This document shows positions 35,490 through 44,610 of a DNA stretch of 64,000 nucleotides, one piece after another; position 1 is the first letter of the stretch, and each line of letters opens with the position of its first letter. Origin of the DNA: Paenibacillus herberti (GTDB lineage: Bacteria > Bacillota > Bacilli > Paenibacillales > Paenibacillaceae); assembly GCF_002233675.1 (NCBI RefSeq), contig NZ_NMUQ01000003.1, positions 88,354 to 152,353 on the forward strand, in the 5' to 3' direction. The notes beneath the pieces are model-generated. The model was not told the DNA's origin and did not search any database. It saw only the letters and a list, made by a program, of their open reading frames with translations. The translations under genes and the position numbers were made by a program.

Positions 35490-37085
35490 ATGCTCATTTA
35501 TTTTCTCATGCTGTTTTTGGCGGGCCTTGCCGCTTTACTTGGAAGGCCGAAGGAACCGATCAACCGCTGGGCAACTGCGTTTCTTTGGTTAGCCTCGATC
35601 GGCGGGATCGCGCCATGGGCGGAACAGAAGGGGTGGACGGACGCGGCCTCCGTGTTGGAGCTGCTCAATACTTGTTTGACGCCTTGGGCGGCGCTCATGT
35701 TCTGCCTGGCCTATAGCAGTTTGCTTCGCACAACCCGTGGTTGGTGGCTGGCTGCGCTCGGGATGCTTGTTCTGCCTGTGGTTTCGATGATGGAAGCGTG
35801 GAGGAGTGGGCATGAACCGAATTATATGCTGCTGCTACTATGGACAGCTCCATACTATATTGGAGCTTGTGCGAGTTTAATCCTCTCATTGAAGCGGGAA
35901 CAGGACAGGTATAAACGGCGCTCTCGCATGATCATGGCGGTCATTATTGTACCGACGCTGCTGGCTGTTCTCATTTTGTTCAACATTGGGCGGACGGTGT
36001 CGCCGGAGTTTGATTTTTTCCGCTATGTATCGTTCTTCATCTTCTTCTCGATGGGGGCGGCGGTTGTCGGGTTGTTCCTATATGGTGTGCTTGGCATTCG
36101 GCTGAAGCTTGAGCGAGATCCTCTGGAGAGCGCAATACGGACGGCGAGTATGGGGGCATCAATGCTGAATCATTCTCTCAAAAATGAAATCGGCAAAATC
36201 AGTCTCGCCTCCGACCTGCTTCGGCGGCAGTTGGATCGGCTGGAATCGGCGCGTGAAGCGCCTGAGCTTCCAGGGAAGCCGGTGTCACAGATGGCTGCGT
36301 ATGAAGCTGCCGAGCTTTCAGGGAAGCCAGTGTCGCAGATGGCTGCGCATGAAGCGAGTGAGCTTCCAGGGAAATCAGTTTCGCAGATGGTTGCGTATGA
36401 AGCGAGTGAGCTTCCAGGGAAATCAGTGTCGCAGATGGTTGCGTATGAAGCGAGTGAGTTTTCAGGGAAGTTAGTGTCGCAAGCGGCTGCGCATGAAGCT
36501 GCCGAGGAGCAGCTGGAACAGATCGCCCGCTCGACCGGGCGAATGTTGGAAACGGTGGGCCGCATCCAGTCGCAGATGAAGGAAATTATCTGGCAGGAGG
36601 AGCCACTGCAATTGCCTGAGCTACTGCAGCGGGCAATGGAACGGAGCAACCCGCTGGCTGAGGCGCGAGGTGTACGGCTGCAGCTGGAGCTGGCGGAATG
36701 CCCGGAGTGGCTGGCTGCGGATGCGTTTCATTTGGAGGAGACGCTTGTCAATGTGCTTACCAATGCCATAGAAGCGACACCGCCAGAAGGGCAGGTGCTA
36801 CTGGACGCATTCCGGGGGCCGCGGTATGCGGTCATCCGAGTGTTGGATACGGGGAGCGGCATTTCGACGGATCGGCTTGCGCATGTATTTGATCCTTTTT
36901 TCAGTACCAAAAGCGGAAGGCTCAACTACGGCATCGGTCTGTCCTATGCTCATCAGGCGATGCGAATGGCCGGAGGCAAAATCAAGCTAGCACCCCGGGA
37001 AGATGGAGGCACGCAGGCCGAACTGCTGCTGTCGGTTCGCAAGCTGTTGACGGCTGAGTCGCCGGAAGAGGAGGCAGGGCAATGA
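35490..37085 (+). CDS. Membrane sensor histidine kinase with repeat insertion
   Basis: 531 residues. The first 210 hold about seven membrane segments with no large outer domain. The H-box region ([20 protein letters not shown], near residue 222) carries the phospho-His. The ATPase domain has the N box ([16 protein letters not shown]), G1 (DTGSGIS), F box (DPFFSTK) and G2 (GIGLSYA). Between the two dimerisation helices sit five 16-residue repeats ([16 protein letters not shown] type) that normal kinases lack. The stop overlaps the start of the partner regulator by four bases, so the two are translationally coupled. The signal is unknown. Confidence 0.85.
   Translation: MLIYFLMLFLAGLAALLGRPKEPINRWATAFLWLASIGGIAPWAEQKGWTDAASVLELLNTCLTPWAALMFCLAYSSLLRTTRGWWLAALGMLVLPVVSMMEAWRSGHEPNYMLLLLWTAPYYIGACASLILSLKREQDRYKRRSRMIMAVIIVPTLLAVLILFNIGRTVSPEFDFFRYVSFFIFFSMGAAVVGLFLYGVLGIRLKLERDPLESAIRTASMGASMLNHSLKNEIGKISLASDLLRRQLDRLESAREAPELPGKPVSQMAAYEAAELSGKPVSQMAAHEASELPGKSVSQMVAYEASELPGKSVSQMVAYEASEFSGKLVSQAAAHEAAEEQLEQIARSTGRMLETVGRIQSQMKEIIWQEEPLQLPELLQRAMERSNPLAEARGVRLQLELAECPEWLAADAFHLEETLVNVLTNAIEATPPEGQVLLDAFRGPRYAVIRVLDTGSGISTDRLAHVFDPFFSTKSGRLNYGIGLSYAHQAMRMAGGKIKLAPREDGGTQAELLLSVRKLLTAESPEEEAGQ
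36255..36494 (+). repeat. Five 48-bp repeats in the kinase gene
   Basis: Units start at 36255, 36303, 36351, 36399 and 36447 and each encodes about E-A-x-E-L-x-G-K-x-V-S-Q-M-x-A-Y/H. Copies 3 and 4 are nearly identical, so expansion is recent. Unit number changes would keep the frame. Confidence 0.9.
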
Positions 37086-38152
37086 TGAAGGATAGCGCAA
37101 GGGAGTCCGGTGCTAGAGGTGGAAACGGAGAGTGCGGGGAAAACGGGGAGCATGGAGAACACGGAGCAAAAGGAGAGGATGGGGAGCAAGCTAGGCTCAA
37201 AGAGCACGGAGAGCACGGAGAGCACGGAGAGCACGGGGAGCACGGAGAGCATGGAGAGCACCAAGAGCACGGTGCAGACGGGAAACAACGAGAACATGGA
37301 GCAACGGTGGAGCGTCTAGAACAAAGAACACCCAGGGAGCGCCTAGAACACGAAACAACCGGAGAGCGCCGAGAACAAGGAACACCTGGGGAGCGCCGAG
37401 AACACGAAACAACCGGAGAGCAACGAGAACAAGGAACACCTGGATTGCCTTTACAACATAACTCGTCCAACATTCTGCAATCGAACCTTTCGCCGATCCG
37501 TGTGCTCGTCGTTGAGGATGATCCAGAGTGGGTTCGCTCATTAAGCCTCTATCTTGATGTGGAGCCCGATCTGCTGGTCGCCGGGTGGGCTCCTGGACCG
37601 GAGCAGGCGCTGGCAGCAGCTCGCTCGCTGGAATATGACGTAGTGTTGATGGATATTCAGCTTGGCGATGGGGTGCAGGATGGCATCGCAACGGCGGCTG
37701 ACCTTCTGGAAATCCGGGAGGTTCCAGTCATCATGCTGACTTCCGTTGGGGAAGAGAAGGCAATGACGAGATCTTTTAGCGCGGGAGCGGTCAGCTATGT
37801 GGAAAAAAGCCGCTATGCCGACCTCCCGGCGGCAATTCGTATGGCAGTACATCAGCCGGTGCCGATGCAGGCGTTGCTCAAAGAATTTCGCCGGCTGAAA
37901 CGGGAAGAGAAGCTCCAACCGCTTACCGCTGCGGAGAGGGAAGTGTTCGAGCTGATCGAGGAAGGACGCACCCAGCCAGAGATCGTCCGTCGCCTGTTCA
38001 AAAGCGAAAGCACGCTCAAAAACCAGGTGAACCGCATCCTCAAAAAGCTCGGCGCACGCAGCAGCCGGGAAGCGGTACGCCAGGTTCGGCGCGGTGATAC
38101 GGACAGTGAGGCGGGTCATAGTGGAGATTTTAAGGAAGATGGAAAATCCTAA
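37082..38152 (+). CDS. NarL/LuxR-type response regulator with low-complexity N-terminal extension
   Basis: The receiver begins only near residue 140 ([13 protein letters not shown]), with phospho-acceptor Asp in [14 protein letters not shown] LuxR/SARP-like helix-turn-helix follows ([40 protein letters not shown]). Residues about 40-63 are a Glu-His-Gly repeat and 75-120 a repeat of [18 protein letters not shown] type; both are highly charged. The ATG overlaps the kinase stop. A shorter product starting nearer the receiver is possible, but no better ribosome site is evident. Confidence 0.8.
   Translation: MMKDSARESGARGGNGECGENGEHGEHGAKGEDGEQARLKEHGEHGEHGEHGEHGEHGEHQEHGADGKQREHGATVERLEQRTPRERLEHETTGERREQGTPGERREHETTGEQREQGTPGLPLQHNSSNILQSNLSPIRVLVVEDDPEWVRSLSLYLDVEPDLLVAGWAPGPEQALAAARSLEYDVVLMDIQLGDGVQDGIATAADLLEIREVPVIMLTSVGEEKAMTRSFSAGAVSYVEKSRYADLPAAIRMAVHQPVPMQALLKEFRRLKREEKLQPLTAAEREVFELIEEGRTQPEIVRRLFKSESTLKNQVNRILKKLGARSSREAVRQVRRGDTDSEAGHSGDFKEDGKS
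37202..37443 (+). repeat. 9-bp and 54-bp tandem repeats in the regulator gene
   Basis: Eight units of GAGCACGGA fill 37202-37273. From about 37316 a 54-bp unit encoding an 18-residue Glu/Arg/Thr-rich motif occurs 2.3 times. All units keep the frame. Confidence 0.88.
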
Positions 38153-38198
38153 TTTGTTCTACTCCAGTGTGAACTAATGGATGAATTGAATGATGACT

Positions 38199-38830
38199 CA
38201 AGTAGCCAAAGTTACTTGAGCGCGTCAAAAGCGGCTCCGACGAGTAAAGCAAGTAGTCGAAGTTACTTGAGCGCGTCAAAAGCGGCCCCGACGAGCCAAG
38301 CAAGTAGTCGAAGTTACTTGAGCGCGTCAAAAGCGGCCCCAATGAGTAAAGCAAGTAGTCGAAGTTACTTGAGCGCGTCAAAAGCGGCTCCGACGAGTAA
38401 AGCAAGTAGTCAAAGCTACTTGAGCGCGTCAAAAGCGGCCCCGACGAGTAAAGCAAGTAGTCGAAGTTACTTGAGCGCGTCAAAAGCGGCCCCGACGAGC
38501 CAAGCAAGTAGTCGAAGTTACTTGAGCGCGTCAAAAGCGGCCCCGACGAGCCAAGCAAGTAGTCGAAGTTACTTGAGCGCGTCAAAAGCGGCCCCGACGA
38601 GCCAAGCAAGTAGTCAAAGCTACTTGAGCGCGTCAAAAGCGGCTTCGACCAGCAAAGCAAGTAGTCGAAGTTACTTGAGCGCTCCGGAAGCGGCCCTGAC
38701 GAGTAAAGCAAGTAGTGGAAGCTACTTGAGCGCGTCAAAAGTGGCCCCGACGAGTAAAGCAAGTAGTGGAAGTTACTTGAGTGCGTCAAAAGTGGCCCCG
38801 ACGAGTAAAGCAAGTAGTCGAAGTTACTTA
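38199..38830. repeat. Array of thirteen 51-bp repeats with embedded palindrome
   Basis: Each unit opens with CAAGTAGTCGAAGTTACTTG, whose outer CAAGTA/TACTTG are inverted repeats, followed by a 31-bp G/C-rich linker. Starts fall at 38199, 38250, 38301 and so on to 38811 without a single indel. Because 51 is divisible by three, long frames stay open on both strands; neither has a proper ribosome site, so I treat the array as noncoding. A second array of the same family starts at 63773. Confidence 0.92.
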
Positions 38831-38906
38831 AAAGACGGCTCGCATCCACCTAAGGCTTACCCCACATCCCGGATGAAAGCTTCATCATCCCTTTCCCGAC
38901 ACTGTT

Positions 38907-38931
38907 AGGCCTACAACAGGTAGGCCTTTTT
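38907..38931 (+). terminator. Terminator after the 51-bp array
   Basis: AGGCCTAC pairs with GTAGGCCT around AACAG, followed by a T run. It could end the kinase/regulator transcript after it has read through the array. Confidence 0.7.
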
Positions 38932-39080
38932 GGCGTTTCCAGGCCTACAAAAGAGGGGCCTGCCGCTAAATGCCTCTCAGAGTTACGATGAAAGCAGAAC
39001 AAAGGCCTGGAGCAATTTCGAACAGTTTCGAGCAACTTAGAGGATCTCGGAGCATCCAAGCCGACAGGAGTTGAGAGGCC

Positions 39081-39584
39081 ATGAACCATTCCATAAAAGC
39101 AGTTGCGTTAGTAGACGGAACTTGTGCGTTATGTAGCGGGCTGACTCGTTTCGCGGCGCGACGGGACCCGGAAAAGCAGCTGCGTTTTGCTGCCCTACAG
39201 TCGGAGGAAGGACAGTTGTTGCTGAAGAAGAGCGGTTTAGACCCGGATCGCCGGGACACCTTTGTACTGCTGAAAAACGGCCGAGGATACACGCGCTCCT
39301 CCGCTGCGCTGGAGCTAATGGGCCTGCTGCATGGAGGCTGGCCTCTGCTGCGCATGCTCAAAATCGTCCCGCTAAATCTTCGAGACGCAGTTTACAAGCT
39401 TATCGCAGCTTCGCGTCATAAGCTAGTTCCCAACTCGGCAAATGAGGGACACAGCTGTCAAATAACAGATGCTCGATTGCTTCAGGAACGCGTCCTCGAC
39501 GGCGAACAGGCAACGAGAGAGTTTTGGCAGCAACAGGAAGCGTTAGCGGCGCATGAGCTAGAGGATGACCAAGGTAGGCGGTGA
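39081..39584 (+). CDS. DCC-family thiol-disulfide oxidoreductase (DUF393)
   Basis: 167 residues opening with VALVDGTCALCSGL, the D-x-x-C-x-x-C motif of the DCC family, then RFAALQSEEG and the family's GGWPLLRMLKIVP. AGGAG lies upstream of ATG 39081. Such proteins are predicted redox enzymes, often beside DoxX-like membrane proteins, as here. The stop overlaps the next start, giving a coupled operon. Confidence 0.85.
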   Translation: MNHSIKAVALVDGTCALCSGLTRFAARRDPEKQLRFAALQSEEGQLLLKKSGLDPDRRDTFVLLKNGRGYTRSSAALELMGLLHGGWPLLRMLKIVPLNLRDAVYKLIAASRHKLVPNSANEGHSCQITDARLLQERVLDGEQATREFWQQQEALAAHELEDDQGRR

Positions 39585-40519
39585 CGAAAATGACGATTAG
39601 TATAGGCCGCCCCAAACCTATTTACGTAGAGCAATCCATGCGCTGCTCCATGGAACAGCTATGGCTCCATACCCAGCAGCCGGAGCTGCATGAGCGCTGG
39701 GATTTGCGATTCAGCTCTATTCGTTATTTGCCCCGAAAAGAAGGGGAGGCCCAGCGCTTTCACTATACAACGCGGATTGGTTTCGGATTGTCCATCAGCG
39801 GTAGCGGGGCCACCCGTGACCATGAGGAGCCCGACGGCTGCAAGGTTTCCGCCCTTCAATTTGCCTCGCCGCAGCCCATTTCACTAATTCGCAGCGGAGC
39901 CGGGTTCTGGCGGTATGAGCCATCCGATGATGATGGAATCCGCTTTTTGACTCGGTACACCTACACCAATCGGTTCGGCTTTGTTGGTTCGCTGTTGGAC
40001 CATATTGTGTTTCGGCCGCTGATGGGCTGGGCAACTGCCTGGAGCTTCGATCGTCTTCGCCTCTGGCTGGAAAAAGGCTGGTCCCCGGAGCTAACGCTGC
40101 GAATGGCGCTGCTGAACGCGATTTCCCTCCTGCTGCTCTCTGGCTTATGGCTTTACGAGGGCCTGGTGCCAAAGCTGTTTCTGCCATCCCGCACTGAACT
40201 GGAGCTGCTCGCTAATCTCGGCTTCTCCCCAGAGGGCTCGATCTTCGCTCTGACAGGTTTAGGCCTGCTGGAGGCAGCAATCGGCGTCTCCTTACTTCTC
40301 ATCCGCTCTACCATGTTGATTCGCCTTCAAGGACTGATGCTTCTGCTGTTGGTTGCCGGAGCTTTTATTTCAAGCCCAGAACAGCTTGCGGAGCCGTTTA
40401 ACGCTTTGACGCTCACCGTTCCGATGCTTGGGCTGACGGCTGTCTGCTTGCTGGCACGGCCCTTTGCTCCTCAGGCGGGTCGCTGTCTCAGGAAGCCAGC
40501 TTCGCGCAGAACTTCGTGA
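39581..40519 (+). CDS. SRPBCC domain fused to DoxX-like membrane domain
   Basis: The first 165 residues are a START-like domain (IYVEQSMRCSMEQLWLHTQQ, FWRYEPSDDDGIRFLTRYTY). The rest has four membrane segments like DoxX (MALLNAISLLLLSGLWLYEG, IFALTGLGLLEAAIGVSLLL). The GTG at 39581 overlaps the previous stop; ATG 39590 is the alternative. The fusion, with a DCC protein before it and DUF4166 after it, suggests a membrane redox or lipid-handling unit. No reaction is known. Confidence 0.75.
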   Translation: MTKMTISIGRPKPIYVEQSMRCSMEQLWLHTQQPELHERWDLRFSSIRYLPRKEGEAQRFHYTTRIGFGLSISGSGATRDHEEPDGCKVSALQFASPQPISLIRSGAGFWRYEPSDDDGIRFLTRYTYTNRFGFVGSLLDHIVFRPLMGWATAWSFDRLRLWLEKGWSPELTLRMALLNAISLLLLSGLWLYEGLVPKLFLPSRTELELLANLGFSPEGSIFALTGLGLLEAAIGVSLLLIRSTMLIRLQGLMLLLLVAGAFISSPEQLAEPFNALTLTVPMLGLTAVCLLARPFAPQAGRCLRKPASRRTS

Positions 40520-40560
40520 TAATTCCACCGATCCTTTTTTATTTGAAAGGAGAGTTTTAT

Positions 40561-41322
40561 ATGCAAAGTCTATTTGTTAGTGCTCCAGCCATGAAACCCG
40601 TGGAAGTCCCGTCCCCTCGGAACTCTTTGCTTCGGTTGTTGAATCAGCAATCCATTTATGAAAAAGCTCTTGGTTCACGCTTTAACGAGCTGCATCCGCT
40701 TATCCGCGAAAGATTCTCGCTCCACAGCGGTTCCGGTCTCGCCGCCAGAGGCGAGGGAATTATGCATTCGATCTGGTACAGCAAGCTTGCCGCGCTGCCG
40801 CTCCAGATCGGGACGTATCGCAATATTATGTTCCCGGAGAGCGGGACAGAGATTCCTTTTTCCATCGAAAACTACGCCTACCGCGACACTGTCGGCCGGG
40901 AAACGGTCACATGGGTTCGCAAGTTTCGCTTCCCGCATCGGGTTCGCCGCTTCGATGCTACGATGATATACAGCCGCGAGCGCGGCTGTATCGTTGATTA
41001 CCTTGGCAACAGGCAGCATTTGGCGGTCGATATCGAGGCCGAGCCTTCATCGGAAGGTGGCATTCGTATCCGCTCGGGCTCTCAGCGGTTTTATGAAGGG
41101 TGGCTGGGGTTCCGTTTTCCCGATTCGTTCACGGGCCGGGCTGATGTGCATGAATGGTATGATGAGCGGCTGGAGCGCTTCCGTATTGAAGTAAGGGTGC
41201 GCAGCCCGCTAATCGGGGACGTTTTCCGGTATGAAGGCAGCTTCCGCAACACGATGTTGGTGCTAGGTTCGGCGGCTCCACCGGCAGATGTGCTGCCCCT
41301 GCGCATCGAGCGCCGGGAGTAG
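40561..41322 (+). CDS. DUF4166 protein
   Basis: 253 residues: YEKALGSRFNELHPLIRERF and the repeated beta strands with FRFPHRVRRFDATMIYS and GRADVHEWYDERLERFRIEV match DUF4166. The start is ATG 40561 behind AAAGGAGAG; the frame extends to 40516 but that ATG lies before the previous stop with no ribosome site. DUF4166 is often fused or adjacent to saccharopine-like or DoxX proteins. Its function is unknown. Confidence 0.8.
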   Translation: MQSLFVSAPAMKPVEVPSPRNSLLRLLNQQSIYEKALGSRFNELHPLIRERFSLHSGSGLAARGEGIMHSIWYSKLAALPLQIGTYRNIMFPESGTEIPFSIENYAYRDTVGRETVTWVRKFRFPHRVRRFDATMIYSRERGCIVDYLGNRQHLAVDIEAEPSSEGGIRIRSGSQRFYEGWLGFRFPDSFTGRADVHEWYDERLERFRIEVRVRSPLIGDVFRYEGSFRNTMLVLGSAAPPADVLPLRIERRE

Positions 41323-41425
41323 CGAACGGTCTTGCTGTTCGGAACAAAACGGTACTCCCTCCGATTAGATAGGCTCCAGGACGGCACGCCGCAAAGCTCA
41401 GCTCTTACCGTCCCCCGTGCCAGGC

Positions 41426-41449
41426 CCTCCTCTCAAGAGAAGGGCCATC
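41426..41449. terminator. Hairpin between convergent genes
   Basis: GGCCCTCCTCTC pairs with the facing AAGAGAAGGGCC with one G-T pair. T runs are weak on both sides. Confidence 0.5.
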
Positions 41450-41468
41450 TTCTATGTTCTATTCCTAA

Positions 41469-41948
41469 TTACAAGTCGTAAATAGTCAATAGTGGCTCGA
41501 GTAGGGGGAACGATGACGACGTATCGAACGCTCCATTGGTAATGACGTCACTGAAATAAGTATTGATTCCTGCAAAACTCACCATCGAAAATCTGAGTCC
41601 GCCCACGTATTGGTTATTTACACTTGCGATGTAAGTAACGGTACCGGTGCTTCTAGTGAATGAAGAGGTCAAATTGAAGTGGATCTCGACACCGGGAGGA
41701 ATCAGGCTCATGGGATAAGGTTGTGCCACGCTCCCCTCAATACTTACGCGGTCGAACGTTATATTTTGCGTGTTGTTGAGAATATCGAAACCTCTCGTGG
41801 CTGTAATGGAAGACGAGCCGTCGTCTGGCGGGGGTATGTTTACAGTATTTACAGCACAGGTAACAATGACCAGTAAAATAAACAGAACTAGAATGATCCC
41901 CATGTTGGATCCTTTTAACTTGTTGACTCCTTCGCGTTCATAACTCAT
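41469..41948 (-). CDS. Membrane-anchored protein with YjcZ-like segment
   Basis: 159 residues from ATG 41948, behind GGGGGAGA. The one membrane segment (MGIILVLFILLVIVTCAV) resembles the short YjcZ-type sporulation proteins. It is followed by about 115 residues of extracellular beta-rich text (DILNNTQNITFDRVSIEGSV, TSSFTRSTGTVTYIASVNNQ). I do not know a family for the whole. A spore-coat or forespore role is a guess from the anchor. Confidence 0.6.
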   Translation of the reverse strand: MSYEREGVNKLKGSNMGIILVLFILLVIVTCAVNTVNIPPPDDGSSSITATRGFDILNNTQNITFDRVSIEGSVAQPYPMSLIPPGVEIHFNLTSSFTRSTGTVTYIASVNNQYVGGLRFSMVSFAGINTYFSDVITNGAFDTSSSFPLLEPLLTIYDL

Positions 41949-42219
41949 GTCTATGTCTCCCCCAATAAAAGATTCTCGTAACATAGTATGAGAATGGAAG
42001 AGAAACGGACTATGGCAGATGCCCTGGTCGTTTTGATCAAGCCTTCATATGAATATGAGAGATCTCTTCTTCATCGTACAAAGACGAAAGTTTACAACTC
42101 TTTCCTGCGATAGCTTTCATAGAGCTAAAGAGAAGAAGTATGTATGATTGATGAGGGAGTTTTTATCTCATGACCGGAGGTCAGAGAACAATTTGTTTTA
42201 TCCGGAAGGAGCGTGCCAC

Positions 42220-42741
42220 TTGGAAAAGGTTTATTTTCAAAACGCTCCGTCTGTTTACGAGAAAGCCCATCAGCTTTATCTGACTGAATCCGCCCGCATC
42301 CGAGCGCTGCTGCCCGAAGCCGATTTGCAGCATATAGGTAGCACGGCCGTGACGGGAAGCTGGACCAAAGGGGATCTCGACATTCAGGTTCGGGTGACGA
42401 AAGATCAGTTCGACAATGCCGCGAGCATGCTCTTTCGCATGTATGACATTAATGAAGGCAGCGACTCAACCGACAGTTTCAGATCGTTCAAGGATGATGA
42501 GATGAACCCGCCTCTTGGTGTGCAGCTAACGGTCATCGGATCAGAAGTTGATTTTTTCTATAAAATACGTGACGTGATGCGCATCAACGACAGCTACAGA
42601 CAGCAGTACGATGATCTGAAGCAGCGCTTCCAGGGCGGAGACATGGAGGCATATCGCGCTGAGAAGAATGAGTTTTTTGCTTGGCTGATGGAAACGCCGG
42701 AATATAGCAAGCTCGACGCAAAAAGGGATACGGGAGCGTAG
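42220..42741 (+). CDS. GrpB-family nucleotidyltransferase-like protein
   Basis: The domain has the GrpB core: ADLQHIGSTAVTGSWTKGDL followed by DIQVRV, and PPLGVQLTVIGSEVDFFYK. The H-x-G-S-T and D-x-D patterns are those of the nucleotidyltransferase fold. The start is taken as TTG 42220 because GGAAGGAG lies 8 bases upstream; an ATG at 42148 would add 24 residues without a ribosome site. Substrate unknown. Confidence 0.8.
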   Translation: MEKVYFQNAPSVYEKAHQLYLTESARIRALLPEADLQHIGSTAVTGSWTKGDLDIQVRVTKDQFDNAASMLFRMYDINEGSDSTDSFRSFKDDEMNPPLGVQLTVIGSEVDFFYKIRDVMRINDSYRQQYDDLKQRFQGGDMEAYRAEKNEFFAWLMETPEYSKLDAKRDTGA

Positions 42742-42867
42742 AGGCAGGGACGGTAGATTTAAATCAAGATGGTAGACTTTCGGGTTATGATCAAGCGGAA
42801 TCGTCGCTCTTTATTACGCCGACCAACTGAATCCGCTGCGCATCGAGCGCAGGGAACGAATGTCAAA

Positions 42868-42893
42868 GAACCGCCCTGGCAGCAGGGCGGCTT
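42868..42893 (-). terminator. Hairpin after the anti-sigma gene
   Basis: CCGCCCTG and CAGGGCGG pair around a 4-base loop just beyond the stop of the minus-strand gene. The following T run is short. Confidence 0.6.
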
Positions 42894-42900
42894 TAGGTTT

Positions 42901-44202
42901 TTACTCCAACGGAACCTGAACGGTGATGTCATAAGGCTTTTTGAAGTAGACTTCCTCGATATACAAATATTCCGGTTCTTCCTTCGTATCAAAGATAAGC
43001 GTCTTCTCGTAAAGGGATTTTCCATCCGATTGTTTGACATAATTTCCAGGCTTGGATGTTTTCACAGGCACAAGCCCGGATTTCGTTCCAAGGGATATGC
43101 CCTTTGGTATAATTTCAAACGTATCATAAGTAAGAGTCAACTGGACGTCGGCAGATGTTCGAGATAGATCCTTTACTCTTATTTGCTTACCTCCAACGTC
43201 AAATACCTGATCTTTAGACGAGGTGAGAGGAATGTTGCGTTCGATTCGCTTGTAGCTAGGCAGCTCCTTCACTTTAATTTCCAGCGAATGTAGCGGCTGT
43301 GGCAGCTCCTCGTATATCAGACTAATTCCGATTTTGTTATCCTTCAGTAAATTATTGATTTGCCTACTTGTGGAACTTACTGGAATCCCGTTGGCGATAA
43401 GCTCCATGCCATCTAGAGTACCGTCTACCATCATGAAATGATCCGTATCCTCGATAGCGGTGAAAGTTCCCTTGATTTCTGTCATGGTCGGAGTGGCAAT
43501 AATGGATTCAATAGAAAGCGTCCCTATATCCGTCAGGAAATCTTTATTAAACGTCTGCTCAATATTTGATTTCAAAGCTTTATTGGGATCGTAAGTGAAG
43601 GTTATATTTTCTAATTTCCTTGTACCATCGTTGAATTCAATCCAGAATTGCATCGTAAGTTTTTTGGAGAATGGACTTACAGGGGTAAATTCATGATAAC
43701 CCTTGTATTCCGTTTTATTTTCATTAAATCTGGAAGAGCCCCCTGTCGAGTCGGAATCCGTCAAAAGGCCCTTAACACGGGTAGGATGAAAATCGATACT
43801 ATCAGGGGCATGGTCCTCTACCTTCAACCCATCCGAATTACGCAGCGTATAATACACAATCAATTGATTGGCGTCCGACATCAGCCTGTTAATCGTCAAC
43901 GTAGTACCGTCCTCATAGGTTTTGCTTTCATTAAGGGACTGCCCCAGACCCTCTTCGTTCAGCTCCTTCAAGCTGCCGCCCACAATCCCGTCAAATCCGA
44001 GGAGCAGCTTCCCATAATAGGAGAATGCATTATATTGATTGCCCGACACGAGAAATACAATCAGCACAACTGCGACGATTTTCCAGAGCGATCCAATTCG
44101 TCTCGGCCTTACCGGAGCAGCTCGGTTCACTCTCCTGGTCAGGCTGCCACTCATCAACCAACACCAGCTTGTTTCGCTTATGTAACATGCTCTTGCAGCC
44201 AT
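42901..44202 (-). pseudogene. DUF4179 anti-sigma factor lacking its N-terminal domain
   Basis: From IGSLWKIVAVVLIVFLVSGN the protein is a normal DUF4179 anti-sigma: one membrane segment and a 370-residue outer beta domain (TYEDGTTLTINRLMSDANQL, TGTFTAIEDTDHFMM region). Normal members begin with a cytoplasmic zinc-finger-like or helical domain that holds the sigma factor; here the frame instead enters the sigma gene out of frame (RACYISETSWCWLMSG). The join lies near 44125-44150. The sensor is thus cut from its sigma-binding part. Confidence 0.75.
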
Positions 44203-44431
44203 TCGCTAAGATCGTTTTGCTCCAGCTGTAAAAAACCTCTGGGTCTCTAAGCTGATCAATCTTTTCATAAACTCTTACAATCATGTCCTCCATGGCATCC
44301 ATGGCGTCATTGGCGTTGCCCATATAGCTGAAAGCCAGCTTATAATAAGATTCCTTTTCCAAAAGGATTAAATGAAGAAGTGCTTCCTTATCTCCCTTTT
44401 TTGCTTTTTTTACGTAACGCATCAGGCTCAT
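44030..44431 (-). pseudogene. ECF sigma factor, region 2 only
   Basis: The frame opens like SigV/SigW-type ECF factors: MSLMRYVKKAKKGDKEALLH, then region 2 (YKLAFSYMGNANDAMDAMED, VYEKIDQLRDPEVFYSWSKT). It leaves the family at the region 2-4 linker (LVLVDEWQPDQES) and continues out of frame into the anti-sigma gene. Region 4, which reads the -35 element, is absent. It cannot act as a promoter-specific sigma factor. Confidence 0.8.
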
Positions 44432-44610
44432 TCCTTAGCCTCCTTCCTCTATAAGAGTCATGCCCCCAAGGAAAAGTTCATTTCTCTGCGGTGATTTATT
44501 GCATATGGCGGTTGCGCGTAAGTACCTTTTATTTCATCGATAGAGTTGGGTTATACTAGAAAAAGATTGTTCAAGTAATTACATCTTCCGGGAGGTGCTC
44601 GGGTCAACTC

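Noticed and set aside
36982..37691. Minus-strand Cys/Ser/Pro-rich frames opposite the regulator's repeat region.
   Set aside because: Antisense of the 9-bp and 54-bp repeats.
38199..38830. CRISPR array reading of the 51-bp repeats.
   Set aside because: The linkers are themselves repeated and not unique spacers.
38130..38908. Long open frames on both strands across the 51-bp array (about 240 residues each).
   Set aside because: A repeat of 51 bp without stops keeps any frame open; neither frame has a spaced ribosome site and no domain is recognisable. A real repeat protein cannot be fully excluded.
42820..42860. Similarity of CTGCGCATCGAGCGC here to the end of the DUF4166 gene at 41300.
   Set aside because: Too short to show a duplication; no flanking similarity.
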